The notes under the pieces: model-generated | Databases searched by the model: none | What the model was told of the DNA's origin: nothing | What the model saw: only the letters and a program-made list of their open reading frames with translations | Shown: positions 6,660 to 13,803 of the stretch, one piece after another | Layout of the letters: every line of letters starts with the position of its first letter | Position numbering within the stretch: the stretch's first letter is position 1 | Made by a program: the position numbers and the translations under genes | NCBI GenBank assembly: GCA_947565865.1 | Contig: CANOHT010000045.1 | Location: 1 to 20,001, forward strand | Length of the DNA: 20,001 nt | From: an uncultured Clostridia bacterium | GTDB taxonomy: Bacteria; Bacillota; Clostridia; Christensenellales; Aristaeellaceae | Reading direction: 5' to 3'

Positions 6660-7127
6660 ATGCGACAAAAGCTGAACCAATGGATGGCTGCCCATGCGCG
6701 GGCGGCGGAGATCGTCAAATTCGCGGTCACAGGCGGCGTCTGCTTCGTGATCGAATACGCTGTGCTGGTGCTGCTGAAGGAAGCTCTGGGGCTGGACGTG
6801 GTGCTGGCAACACCCCTGGCCTTCCTGGTCAGCGTGGCGGCGAATTACCTGCTGTGCATGGGCTGGGTCTTTGACGGCGCGAAGAACAGCGGCCATGCCG
6901 CCAAGCTGGGGTTTGCCCTTACCAGCGGCATGGGCCTGGCCCTCAATACCCTGCTGATGTGGGCGCTGACGGCGCTCTTTGGGGAGGACGCGGTGGTTTT
7001 CGTCCTTTTCGGGCTGTCGGTGAAGGTCTACATGCTCAACAAGATCGCCGCCACCTTCCTGGTGATGGTTTGGAATTACTTCACCAAGCGGCTGGTGCTC
7101 AAGGGGCATCTGCGGCAGAATGACTGA
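6660..7127 (+). CDS. GtrA-family membrane protein
   Basis: A four-helix inner-membrane protein of the GtrA/DPMS-like family, members of which are linked to flipping or moving lipid-linked sugars for cell-surface glycan building. In the 155 residues, helices are visible at about 18-40, 46-67, 82-105 and 111-140. Family features are the KFAVTGG start, the SVAANYLLCMGWVF segment at the end of helix 2, and NKIAATFLVMVWNYFTKRLV at the C-terminus. ATG 6660 has AAAGGAA 9 bases upstream. It is the last gene of the operon. No glycosyltransferase partner lies nearby, so the substrate is unknown. Confidence 0.85.
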   Translation: MRQKLNQWMAAHARAAEIVKFAVTGGVCFVIEYAVLVLLKEALGLDVVLATPLAFLVSVAANYLLCMGWVFDGAKNSGHAAKLGFALTSGMGLALNTLLMWALTALFGEDAVVFVLFGLSVKVYMLNKIAATFLVMVWNYFTKRLVLKGHLRQND

Positions 7128-7136
7128 CATGCAAAA

Positions 7137-7163
7137 AGTCGGAGTGCCCAAGGCCCTCCGACT
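7137..7163 (+). terminator. Hairpin directly after gtrA
   Basis: AGTCGGAG (7137-7144) pairs with CTCCGACT (7156-7163) around an 11-base loop, 10 bases after the gtrA stop. There is no U tract right after it (CGACCTGCAAAAAAC), so it may act together with the downstream repeat copy C rather than alone. Confidence 0.35.
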
Positions 7164-7180
7164 CGACCTGCAAAAAACTT

Positions 7181-7382
7181 GGGAGGTGTCGGAGGGCCCG
7201 CAGGCCCTCGGACAGTTAATCGTATCGACCGGCTTTGCCGGTCGGGCGGGTATGCGATTTCATCAGAAATCGCTTCCTTACACGACCGAACGACCGGTCG
7301 GGGCATTTATGCCCCGACCAGTGAGGGCGTGCAAGGAAACGGGGCGAAGCCCCTCAAAAAAAGTGGCCGCAGCCACTTTTTT
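7181..7382 (+). repeat. Intergenic multi-hairpin repeat, copy C
   Basis: Third copy, same strand as A. The order is GGGAGGTGTCGGAGGG opening; GGAGGGCC-CGCA-GGCCCTC; CGACCGGC-TTT-GCCGGTCG; GCGATTTC-ATCA-GAAATCGC; CACGAC; GGTCGGGGCA-TTTA-TGCCCCGACC; GCGTG; GGGGC-GAA-GCCCC; and a last AAGTGGC-CGCA-GCCACTT hairpin that here is flanked by A7 and T6 and so makes a good terminator. The block sits between the convergent gtrA and oxidoreductase genes. It is identical to copy A over 23 bases (7264-7286). Confidence 0.8.
7356..7382. terminator. Bidirectional terminator between gtrA and the oxidoreductase gene
   Basis: AAAAAAAGTGGC (7356-7367), loop CGCA, GCCACTTTTTT (7372-7382): a stem with an A run on one side and a T run on the other, so it can work on both strands. 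It is 7 bases from the end of the minus-strand gene and also the last hairpin of repeat copy C. Confidence 0.85.
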
Positions 7383-7389
7383 AACACCC

Positions 7390-8415
7390 TCACACATACC
7401 GTTCCATGGGGTAGGTCATGTACTCAATTTCATCCAGGTCATTGAGGGTCACCAGGCCGGCGGGGGCCCTGAGCACCGAGGGGATGCGGTTGACGATGGT
7501 GGCGCAGGTATGCTCCACCGTGGCGGGCTTCACCACATGGTATTCCACATTCGGCTCACCGACGATTTTCCAGTCGCACATGTCGCCATCATCCGGGCCG
7601 TAAACCTTGCCGATGCACTGGGTCTCGATCACCGGGCCCTGGAAGGTCTCCGTGGTCACCACCGCCGCCATGCCGACGCAGCGGCCCTGAGGGATGGTTT
7701 CGCCCATGGTTTCGGAGTACACGTCGCCGTCATGGAAGTAGGGGACGCACCGCTGGGTCTGGCTTTTGATGCTCCAGCCCATCTTGGCCGCCAGCGCTTC
7801 GTTGGAGTTCCATACATAGGCGGGCTCCAGGGTCTCGGGATGGGCGATCTGTGCCTCGAATTCCTCCGCCGTCAGCCCGACGCCGTGAGCCCTGGCCAGC
7901 GCCAGGCCGTAGTCCTCCACGTTGTAGGATACCGCGCCCTCAATGCGCCGGATGTCGTGGCAGCCCCCGGCCACCATGCCCACCATGTTCACCCAGAACA
8001 CATCCTCCATGCCGCTGCCCACAAAGGTGCAGGCGTTTTCCTTGGCCAGCACGTCCAGGCGGTTGGCCAGTTCAGGCTGGGTGGTCCAGCAATAGGTGGC
8101 CTCCTCGCAGGTGGTGATGACGCTGATGCCCCGCCCCAGGCACTTGGCGAAGGCGTCGTAGCACTCGCTTACCAGGCTGAACAGCGTTACCACCGCGATG
8201 TCCGGGTCGGTATGATCCAGCACCTCGTCCGCGTCGCTGCTGATGACGACGCCCGTCTTGCAGTCCAGGCCCAGGAAGTCCCCCAGATCCATGCCCACAA
8301 TGTCGGGGTTAACGTCGATGGCGCCGACAATTTGCGCGCCTTTCTCGTAGAGGTAGCGCAGGATGTATTTGCTCATCTTGCCGCAACCGTACTGTACCAC
8401 CTTGATTTTTTCCAT
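7390..8415 (-). CDS. NAD(P)-dependent oxidoreductase, 2,4-diaminopentanoate dehydrogenase/DapB-like
   Basis: The 341-residue protein begins with a Rossmann motif (KVVQYGCGKMSKYI, residues 5-18) and an acidic residue after the second strand (GAIDVNP, D34), typical of the dihydrodipicolinate-reductase N-terminal fold. The whole length and the GMDLGDFLGL...GVVISSDADEVL segment resemble 2,4-diaminopentanoate dehydrogenase (ord) of clostridial ornithine fermentation. It lacks the HHRxK-type signature of true DapB as far as I can see. The usual neighbours for ornithine breakdown (ornithine aminomutase, AKP thiolase) are absent, so the substrate is open. ATG 8415 has AAGGAGG 10 bases upstream. It appears to be a single-gene unit with a terminator at 7356-7382 and a palindrome at 8463-8484 upstream. 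Confidence 0.75.
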   Translation of the reverse strand: MEKIKVVQYGCGKMSKYILRYLYEKGAQIVGAIDVNPDIVGMDLGDFLGLDCKTGVVISSDADEVLDHTDPDIAVVTLFSLVSECYDAFAKCLGRGISVITTCEEATYCWTTQPELANRLDVLAKENACTFVGSGMEDVFWVNMVGMVAGGCHDIRRIEGAVSYNVEDYGLALARAHGVGLTAEEFEAQIAHPETLEPAYVWNSNEALAAKMGWSIKSQTQRCVPYFHDGDVYSETMGETIPQGRCVGMAAVVTTETFQGPVIETQCIGKVYGPDDGDMCDWKIVGEPNVEYHVVKPATVEHTCATIVNRIPSVLRAPAGLVTLNDLDEIEYMTYPMERYV

Positions 8416-8462
8416 CAATGCTTCCCTCCTTATGCCCCATGGGTAGCGGGGTCTTCCCCTAT

Positions 8463-8484
8463 GATACCCGGAAGGGCGGGTATC
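8463..8484. promoter_or_regulatory. Palindrome upstream of the oxidoreductase gene, possible operator
   Basis: GATACCCG (8463-8470) and CGGGTATC (8477-8484) are perfect inverted arms with a 6-base spacer, about 50 bases upstream of the start codon. The left arm overlaps a TATCAT (-10-like) sequence read on the minus strand. No convincing -35 was found, so operator function is only a suggestion. Confidence 0.35.
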
Positions 8485-8588
8485 TATCACGCTTGATGGC
8501 GTCAAAGAGCGGTTCTGCCATTTTTGCGTCCACGCGCGGCGCTGACGTGAGCGCGGCCAATCGAAAAGCAAGGAAGGAATAGCCACCC

Positions 8589-9007
8589 ATGACGGAAATC
8601 AGGTTTTATGAAACGGCGGCGGATGAATGGCTTCAATTTGCCGTTATTGTATCGCTGGCCCAAGGTCAATATGTATTCTGTAAGCACAAGGACAGAGATA
8701 CATGGGAAATACCCGGAGGTCATCGGGAACCGGGAGAAAACATCGCGGATACGGCGAGGCGGGAGCTGTATGAGGAAACCGGCGCGGTGGAATATGCCCT
8801 GAAGCCGGTGTGCGTTTACTCGGTTATGGCATCGGATGCCCACGAAACCTATGGAATGCTTTTTTTGCCGACATCAAGCGTTTCGAGACGGCGCTGCATC
8901 ATGAGATCGAAAAAATCGAGCTGACGGATCGGTTTCCTCGAAAGTGGACCTATCCCCACATTCAGCCTTTTTTGCTGGAAGAGGTGAGAAGGCGCGGCTG
9001 CTGTTAA
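8589..9007 (+). pseudogene. NUDIX hydrolase gene with a one-base frameshift
   Basis: The first frame from ATG 8589 (AAGGAAGG upstream) encodes a NUDIX domain with an intact box: G44-x5-E50-x7-REL-Y-EE-T-G65 (GGHREPGE...RRELYEETGA), the Mg-binding site for hydrolysing nucleoside diphosphate derivatives. At 8860-8866 there is a run of seven T; after it the frame ends in nonsense at about 8922. The expected C-terminal half (FADIKRFETALHHEIEKIEL, then PHIQPFLLEEVRRRG) continues in the +2 frame to the TAA at 9005-9007. Adding one T (T8) would restore a single 139-residue protein, the usual size. Possible causes are a true mutation, phase variation by slippage, or a sequencing error in the homopolymer. 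Substrate unknown. Confidence 0.8.
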
Positions 9008-9205
9008 GGCCGGAACATACGCGCAGGCTGTCGAAAAATCACATGCCGTTTGGATATTTCGCCCCGCCTGAGGCTTGTGTTGCCCGGCAATGCCAAGCGG
9101 CGGTTTGCCGACGGTGAACGCGGCGCGCCTTTTTTGCCCTTTGAATGAAACGGAGCGTCTATCCGTCCCGCTGACGGGTCATCATTGTCTATGGAGGTGT
9201 TCGCC

Positions 9206-10285
9206 ATGCTGGATTTGCTGATCAGCCTGTCCCGGCAGGAGCTGCTGGCCCTGGCCTTCAGTTTGATATTGCTGCTGCTGTCCTTGGCTGGGGGACGGCC
9301 CATTCGCAGGCTGATTGCATTCCTGGGTGACCGGGTACGGCCTTTTACGCCTGAATGGCTGCACATCCTGGGGCACGGGTTCAAAGTGCCTTTGGGGCTG
9401 ATGCTCCGCCTGGCTCTCATCTTTGGCGCGAGTCTGCTTTTCCCGCTGCCGGACCCCGTGACGCGCGCGCGGCTGCTGGGTCTGTTCCTGCCCATTCTCC
9501 GGGCGGCGGCGGTGCTGCTGACGGCCTGGGGCTTCTGGCGAGCCTCGCCTCTTTGCCGCCTGCTGCTTCGCAGCGCACAAAATCAGCTGGATTTGGAAAG
9601 CGACAGAACCATCAGCCGCTTTCTGGAGAACATTTACCGGGTGCTGGTGCTGCTTTTCGCGGGACTGGTTGTCATGGATCTGTTCGGTTTGCCGGTTGCC
9701 AGTCTGATCGCCGGGGCGGGCATCGCCGGCCTGGCCGTTTCCCTGGCGGCGCAATCAACGCTGTCCAACCTGATTGCCGGGGCGACGCTGGTGCTGGAAC
9801 ACCCCTTCGGCATCGGTGATTATGTTGCCCTGGGGGATGTGGAAGGGGTCGTGGAGGACATTTCCTTCCGCTCCACCCGCCTGCGAACGCCGGACAACGT
9901 GCTTGTTACGGTTGAAAACGCCAAGGTCTGCGGAGAATACATTCGCAACAGCACCAGCCGTGTCAGCCGCCTGTGGCAATTTACCCTCAGCCTGACCTAT
10001 CAAACTGATCCGCGCGCGGTCGAAACCTTTGTCGCGGCGCTGGAAGACCTCCTGCGCGCCGACGCGGAGGTGGACGCCGATACGGTGCAGGTGATTTTGG
10101 AGGGCTTCGGCGCGTCCAGCCTGGATATTAGCGTGCGCCTGTACGCCACGGCGCTGTCCCTTGCGGATTACCGGGCGCTGAAGCATCGGCTGAATGTGCG
10201 GATCATCCCCCTGGCGGCGCAGTGCGGCTGCGCCTTCGCCTATCCTACCGCCACCGTGGTGCTGGAGGGAGGCGAGCGCGTATGA
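9206..10285 (+). CDS. MscS-family mechanosensitive ion channel
   Basis: Membrane channel that opens when the membrane is stretched and releases solutes during osmotic downshock. In 359 residues I see membrane spans at about 11-28, 61-80, 93-112 and 141-160, then the Gly/Ala-rich pore helix LIAGAGIAGLAVSLAAQSTLSNLIAG (167-192). Next come the family signature EHPFGIGDYV (199-207) and the beta domain VEGVVEDISFRSTRLRTPDN with an alpha/beta C-terminal domain. It has an extra N-terminal span set compared with E. coli MscS (286 residues). ATG 9206 is preferred because GGAGGTG lies 7 bases upstream; the upstream in-frame ATG at 9191 overlaps that site. The gene overlaps the following exporter-like gene by four bases (ATGA). 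Confidence 0.92.
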   Translation: MLDLLISLSRQELLALAFSLILLLLSLAGGRPIRRLIAFLGDRVRPFTPEWLHILGHGFKVPLGLMLRLALIFGASLLFPLPDPVTRARLLGLFLPILRAAAVLLTAWGFWRASPLCRLLLRSAQNQLDLESDRTISRFLENIYRVLVLLFAGLVVMDLFGLPVASLIAGAGIAGLAVSLAAQSTLSNLIAGATLVLEHPFGIGDYVALGDVEGVVEDISFRSTRLRTPDNVLVTVENAKVCGEYIRNSTSRVSRLWQFTLSLTYQTDPRAVETFVAALEDLLRADAEVDADTVQVILEGFGASSLDISVRLYATALSLADYRALKHRLNVRIIPLAAQCGCAFAYPTATVVLEGGERV

Positions 10286-11292
10286 GCATCCGCCGGGAGC
10301 ACTGGCTGCAAGGCGTCAAAATGGCCTTGGGCGCGGCAGCCGCGATTCTCCTCAGCCAAGCCCTGGGCCTTCAGTCCAGCCCGACGGCGGGTATCATTAC
10401 CGTGCTGAGCATCCTGGGCACCAAGCGGGAAACCCTGCTCACCGCCCGCAACCGTCTGTTGGCTTACATGACCTCCCTGCTGATCGCCTTTGGCTGTTAC
10501 AGCCTGATGGGCTATACCGTTTTGGCCTTTACGGTTTATCTGTTTCTATTCGCGGCCCTGTGCTGCGGTCTGGGCTGGACCTACGCCATCGCCATGGTAT
10601 CGGTGCTGACGTCCCATTACATGATCGCGGGCAGCATGTCTCCCGGCCTCGTCCTGAACGAAACCCTGCTGATGGCCATCGGCACGGGCTTTGGCATATT
10701 GGTGAATCTGCACCTTCGCGCCGACCATAGCGGCATTCGCCAGCGGCTGAACCGGGTGGACGAAGGTATGCGGCGCCAGCTTTCACTCCTGGCCGACACT
10801 CTGGAGGCAGAGGACGCGTCTGCGCTGTCCCTGGCCCGGGAGGAGCTCGGCCGCCTTCGGGAAGCCATCGACCAGGCGGAAGTCCTCGCCCGGCGCAACA
10901 TGGATAACCAGCTGCTTCATCCATCGTTGTACGACATCCGCTACGCGGCCATGCGGCGCCGGCAATGCCGGATGCTGGCCCAGGCCTTGACAGCCGTGGA
11001 AAAAATGGAAGATACGCCTGAGCAGCAGCGGCAGGTCGGGGCTTTTCTGCGGCAGATCGCCGGTGAATATGACAGAAACAACGATGTTTCCGGTTTGCTG
11101 GCCGTCCATGCCGGTATCCTTCGGGATATGAAGCGGTCGCCCCTCCCGGCCACCCGGGCGGAGTTCGAGAGCCGCGCCCTGCTTTACGCGGTGCTGCTGC
11201 GGCTGGAGGATTTCCTTCAGGCGAAGAGGCAGTTTTACCTGGAGAACCAGGGTGAAACTGACAAGAGGTCATATAATGGGCCCGTCTATTGA
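10282..11292 (+). CDS. Aromatic acid exporter family (ArAE_1-like) membrane protein
   Basis: A 336-residue protein with an N-terminal half of about six short hydrophobic helices (residues 12-140; GVKMALGAAAAILLSQALGL, then SPTAGIITVLSILGTKRETL, a typical family stretch) and a C-terminal soluble helical half from about 145. The latter matches the ArAE_1 plus ArAE_1 C-terminal layout seen in Bacillota. Relatives are thought to export aromatic carboxylic acids or similar compounds; none of the sequence fixes the substrate. The start overlaps the mscS-like stop (ATGA), so the two products are probably made in linked amounts. A strong terminator at 11411-11440 ends the unit. Confidence 0.8.
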   Translation: MSIRREHWLQGVKMALGAAAAILLSQALGLQSSPTAGIITVLSILGTKRETLLTARNRLLAYMTSLLIAFGCYSLMGYTVLAFTVYLFLFAALCCGLGWTYAIAMVSVLTSHYMIAGSMSPGLVLNETLLMAIGTGFGILVNLHLRADHSGIRQRLNRVDEGMRRQLSLLADTLEAEDASALSLAREELGRLREAIDQAEVLARRNMDNQLLHPSLYDIRYAAMRRRQCRMLAQALTAVEKMEDTPEQQRQVGAFLRQIAGEYDRNNDVSGLLAVHAGILRDMKRSPLPATRAEFESRALLYAVLLRLEDFLQAKRQFYLENQGETDKRSYNGPVY

Positions 11293-11321
11293 GTTGTCAG
11301 GATCGCTGTGCCATAGGGACG

Positions 11322-11392
11322 TTGGGGGCCTTGCCCCCAAGCCCCCGCCTGAGGGCCATCGGCCCTCAGACTCCCGTTATCGCTGGCGCGAT
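11322..11392 (+). repeat. Series of three hairpins between the exporter gene and pfk
   Basis: TTGGGGGC-CTT-GCCCCCAA (11322-11340), TGAGGGCC-ATC-GGCCCTCA (11350-11368) and ATCGC-TGGC-GCGAT (11379-11392) follow one another, then the terminator at 11411-11440. The style (GC-rich stems, three-base loops) resembles the multi-hairpin repeats elsewhere in this window, but the sequence itself is not the same family. Confidence 0.5.
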
Positions 11393-11410
11393 CTCTTGAA
11401 GTTGGTTTGA

Positions 11411-11440
11411 AAAAGAGGCAGCGGATGCTGCCTCCTTTTT
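11411..11440. terminator. Bidirectional terminator between exporter gene and pfk
   Basis: AAAAGAGGCAGC, loop GGAT, GCTGCCTCCTTTTT: an 8-bp GC-rich stem with an A run before and a T run after it. It ends 5 bases from the pfk stop and about 120 bases after the exporter-like gene, so it can serve both convergent units. Confidence 0.9.
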
Positions 11441-11444
11441 GCCG

Positions 11445-12665
11445 TTACAGGTGGATATGCTGCACCAAGCCGTCAATATAAATGGGCGGCAGCTCTGCCT
11501 GGATCAGCGGACGGGCGTAGCGCAGGTAGGGCTGCAGCATCCCCGTGCGGTTCTCGTCGATCCAGTCAAGGGGCACCTTCTTTTCCTTGTTCGCCACATC
11601 GGCGGTGTCCACCAGCATGGTAGTTACCTGGTAGGGATCGTCGCTGATACGTTGTATGGCGACCATTTTGCCTGTGAACCCTTCCATGGCCGCCTTCACC
11701 GCCGCGCCGCCCACCTGGTAGGCCTCGGTGATGTCCGTGCGGCTGGTCACATGGCCGGCGCAGCGCTGCAGCGTACTCAATTCGATGGCGCGGGTCTTGG
11801 TCTTCAGGCTGGACGCAATGCAGTTGCTCAGGTAGCGGGCCGTGCCCGTCAGGTTGGTATGGCCGAAGGCGTCCTTGGAGCGCACGTCGTCGCTCAATTC
11901 GCAAACATAGCGGCCATCCTCCAGCTTCACGCCCTCGCTGACGGCCACCACCACGGATTGGTTGTGCTTTTGCATGGCCGCCACCTTGTCAATAAAGCGA
12001 TCCACATGGAAGGGAATCTCCGGCAGGCAGATCATGTCCACGCCGTCGCAGTCGTCTCCCACGGAGAGCGCCGCGGCCGCCGTCAGCCAGCCCGCGTTGC
12101 GGCCCATGATCTCCACCAGGGTCACATAGGGTGTACCGTAGACCCGGGCATCCAGGATGATTTCCTTCATCACCACGCCGATGTATTTTGCCGCCGAGCC
12201 GTAGCCGGGAGTGTGATCGGTGAGCTCCAGGTCGTTGTCGATGGTTTTGGGCACACCGATGAAGCGGATGGGGCTGCCGATCCATGCGCCGTAGCGGCTG
12301 AGCTTGTCGATGGTGTCCATGCTGTCGTTGCCGCCAATGTAGAAGAAGGCCTGGATGTCGTACTTCTTCAGCAGGTCAAAAATCCTGCGGAAGGGCGCCT
12401 CGTCCTCCTGGGGCTGGGGCAGCCGGTAACGGCAGGAACCCAGGAAGGAGCTGGGGGTGCGCTTGAGAATCTCAAAATCCAGGTTGGAGCGGATCACCTC
12501 GCTCATGTCCGCCAGCCGTTCCTCCAGAAAACCCTGGATACCGTTGCGCATCCCGTAGACATGATCCGCCCCACGGCGGATGGCGTTCTGGAAGATTCCC
12601 GCCAGGCTGGCGTTGATGACCGCTGTGGGACCGCCGCTCTGGCCCACCATGACATTGAAGCCCAT
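11445..12665 (-). CDS. pfp: 6-phosphofructokinase, pyrophosphate-dependent type
   Basis: Phosphorylates fructose-6-phosphate to fructose-1,6-bisphosphate in glycolysis. Sequence points to pyrophosphate rather than ATP as donor: the ATP-enzyme GGDGS loop is here GGNDS (111-115), with Asp at the position that blocks ATP binding, and the catalytic stretch reads PKTIDNDL (139-146), with Lys where ATP enzymes have Gly. MGRNAGW (187-193) is the fructose-6-phosphate-binding part. The reaction would be reversible, common in anaerobes. The 406-residue length suits the long PPi type. ATG 12665 is chosen because AAGGAG lies 9 bases upstream; earlier ATGs at 12674 and 12683 overlap that site. Asn in place of the first loop Asp is unusual against GGDD-type PPi enzymes. 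Confidence 0.88.
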   Translation of the reverse strand: MGFNVMVGQSGGPTAVINASLAGIFQNAIRRGADHVYGMRNGIQGFLEERLADMSEVIRSNLDFEILKRTPSSFLGSCRYRLPQPQEDEAPFRRIFDLLKKYDIQAFFYIGGNDSMDTIDKLSRYGAWIGSPIRFIGVPKTIDNDLELTDHTPGYGSAAKYIGVVMKEIILDARVYGTPYVTLVEIMGRNAGWLTAAAALSVGDDCDGVDMICLPEIPFHVDRFIDKVAAMQKHNQSVVVAVSEGVKLEDGRYVCELSDDVRSKDAFGHTNLTGTARYLSNCIASSLKTKTRAIELSTLQRCAGHVTSRTDITEAYQVGGAAVKAAMEGFTGKMVAIQRISDDPYQVTTMLVDTADVANKEKKVPLDWIDENRTGMLQPYLRYARPLIQAELPPIYIDGLVQHIHL

Positions 12666-12795
12666 TGCCTCCATCTCCTTCATATGCCACCAAATCACAA
12701 TGTTCGCATGCGCTGAATGATAGCGCTTTCATTTTGTATATTCTGCACAGTTGCGTCTCTTTCCTGCCGGGCTGTGAACTTTTCCTGTGACAGTC

Positions 12796-12824
12796 TTGCC
12801 CCCGATGGCGGGGCGTGATACAAT
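12796..12824 (+). promoter_or_regulatory. Sigma-A promoter of the gluQRS operon
   Basis: TTGCCC (12796-12801), a 17-base spacer and TACAAT (12819-12824) lie about 44 bases before the gluQRS start. The hexamers match the consensus at four and five positions. It drives a five-gene run to 16199. Confidence 0.75.
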
Positions 12825-12867
12825 TGTAACGGCTTCATTACAACACGACATGAAGGGAGGCGCTCCC

Positions 12868-13803
12868 ATGCAGCCCGTCACCGGCCGCTTTGCTCCCTCG
12901 CCCAGCGGCAGACTGCACCTGGGCAATGTGCTGTGCTGCCTGCTGGCATACCTTTCCGCCCGCAGCCAGGGGGGCCGCTTCCTCCTGCGCATTGAGGATA
13001 TCGACATCCCCCGCTGCCCGCCGGCCCTGGCCCGACAGATGATCGACGATCTGCGCTGGCTGGGCTTTGACTGGGATGAGGAGCCCCTGTGGCAGTCCCG
13101 GCGGGGGGAGGTTTACCAGCGTCATCTCGATCGGCTGACGGCCCGGGGGCTGACCTATCCCTGCTTCTGCACCCGGGCCCAGCTGGCCGCCAGCGCCGCC
13201 CCCAACTTAGGCGATACCCAGCGGATCTATCCCGGCGTATGCGCCTGCCTGACGGCGGAGGAAGCTGCCGCGCTGGCCCTCCACCGCACTCCTGCCATCC
13301 GCCTGCGGACGCCCGATGATGAGCTTGCCTTCACCGACGGCCTCTTCGGCCCTCAGCGGGAGAACCTGCGCCGGGACTGCGGCGACTTCGTCCTCCGGCG
13401 CTCGGACGGACTGTGGGGCTATCAGCTGGCCGTGGTGGTGGATGACGCCCTCAGCGGCGTAACGGAGGTGGTGCGGGGGCGGGACATTCTCTCCGCCACC
13501 CCCAGGCAGCTTTATCTGCAGCGCCTGCTGGGCTTCCCCACGCCGCGCTATTGGCACATTCCGCTGCTGACGGACAGCGACGGTCGCCGCTTGGCCAAGC
13601 GCGACCGGGATCTGGACATGACCGCTCTGGCCAAGCGCTTTGCCCCGGCGGATATCCTCGGCGCGCTGGCCTACAGCGCCGGACTCATCGAAACATGCCG
13701 CCCCGCCGCCCTGCCCGAGCTGACGGCGGTTTTCAGCTGGGACAAGGTTCGCCGGGAGGATCTGCGTCTTCCGGCGGCATGGAAGGAGGCTTTCGCGCCA
13801 TGA
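12868..13803 (+). CDS. gluQ: Glutamyl-queuosine tRNA(Asp) synthetase
   Basis: Attaches glutamate to the queuosine base in the anticodon of tRNA-Asp. The 311-residue protein is a GluRS catalytic domain without the anticodon-binding half, the family's defining feature. It has the HIGH-like SPSGRLHLGN (11-20), a KMSKS-like LAKRD (242-246), and the zinc site C99-x-C101...Y121-x3-C125, which marks GluQRS and is absent from ordinary discriminating GluRS. ATG 12868 has GGGAGG 7 bases upstream. The stop overlaps the next start (ATGA). The presence of this gene implies that the cell has queuosine-modified tRNA. A second, full-length GluRS should exist elsewhere. Confidence 0.92.
   Translation: MQPVTGRFAPSPSGRLHLGNVLCCLLAYLSARSQGGRFLLRIEDIDIPRCPPALARQMIDDLRWLGFDWDEEPLWQSRRGEVYQRHLDRLTARGLTYPCFCTRAQLAASAAPNLGDTQRIYPGVCACLTAEEAAALALHRTPAIRLRTPDDELAFTDGLFGPQRENLRRDCGDFVLRRSDGLWGYQLAVVVDDALSGVTEVVRGRDILSATPRQLYLQRLLGFPTPRYWHIPLLTDSDGRRLAKRDRDLDMTALAKRFAPADILGALAYSAGLIETCRPAALPELTAVFSWDKVRREDLRLPAAWKEAFAP

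Noticed and set aside
4868..7127. A novel pathway formed by GNAT, RsmA, dUTPase and GtrA
   Set aside because: Tight spacing shows an operon, but each product has an independent known role; no shared substrate can be argued.
7179..7445. Small frames across repeat copy C (and 2894-3130 across copy A)
   Set aside because: They read through hairpins, differ in frame between copies and have no ribosome site; the conserved thing is nucleotide structure, not protein.
11439..12716. Long plus-strand open frame over pfk
   Set aside because: Antisense shadow of a clear phosphofructokinase; His/Gly/Val-rich composition typical of such shadows.
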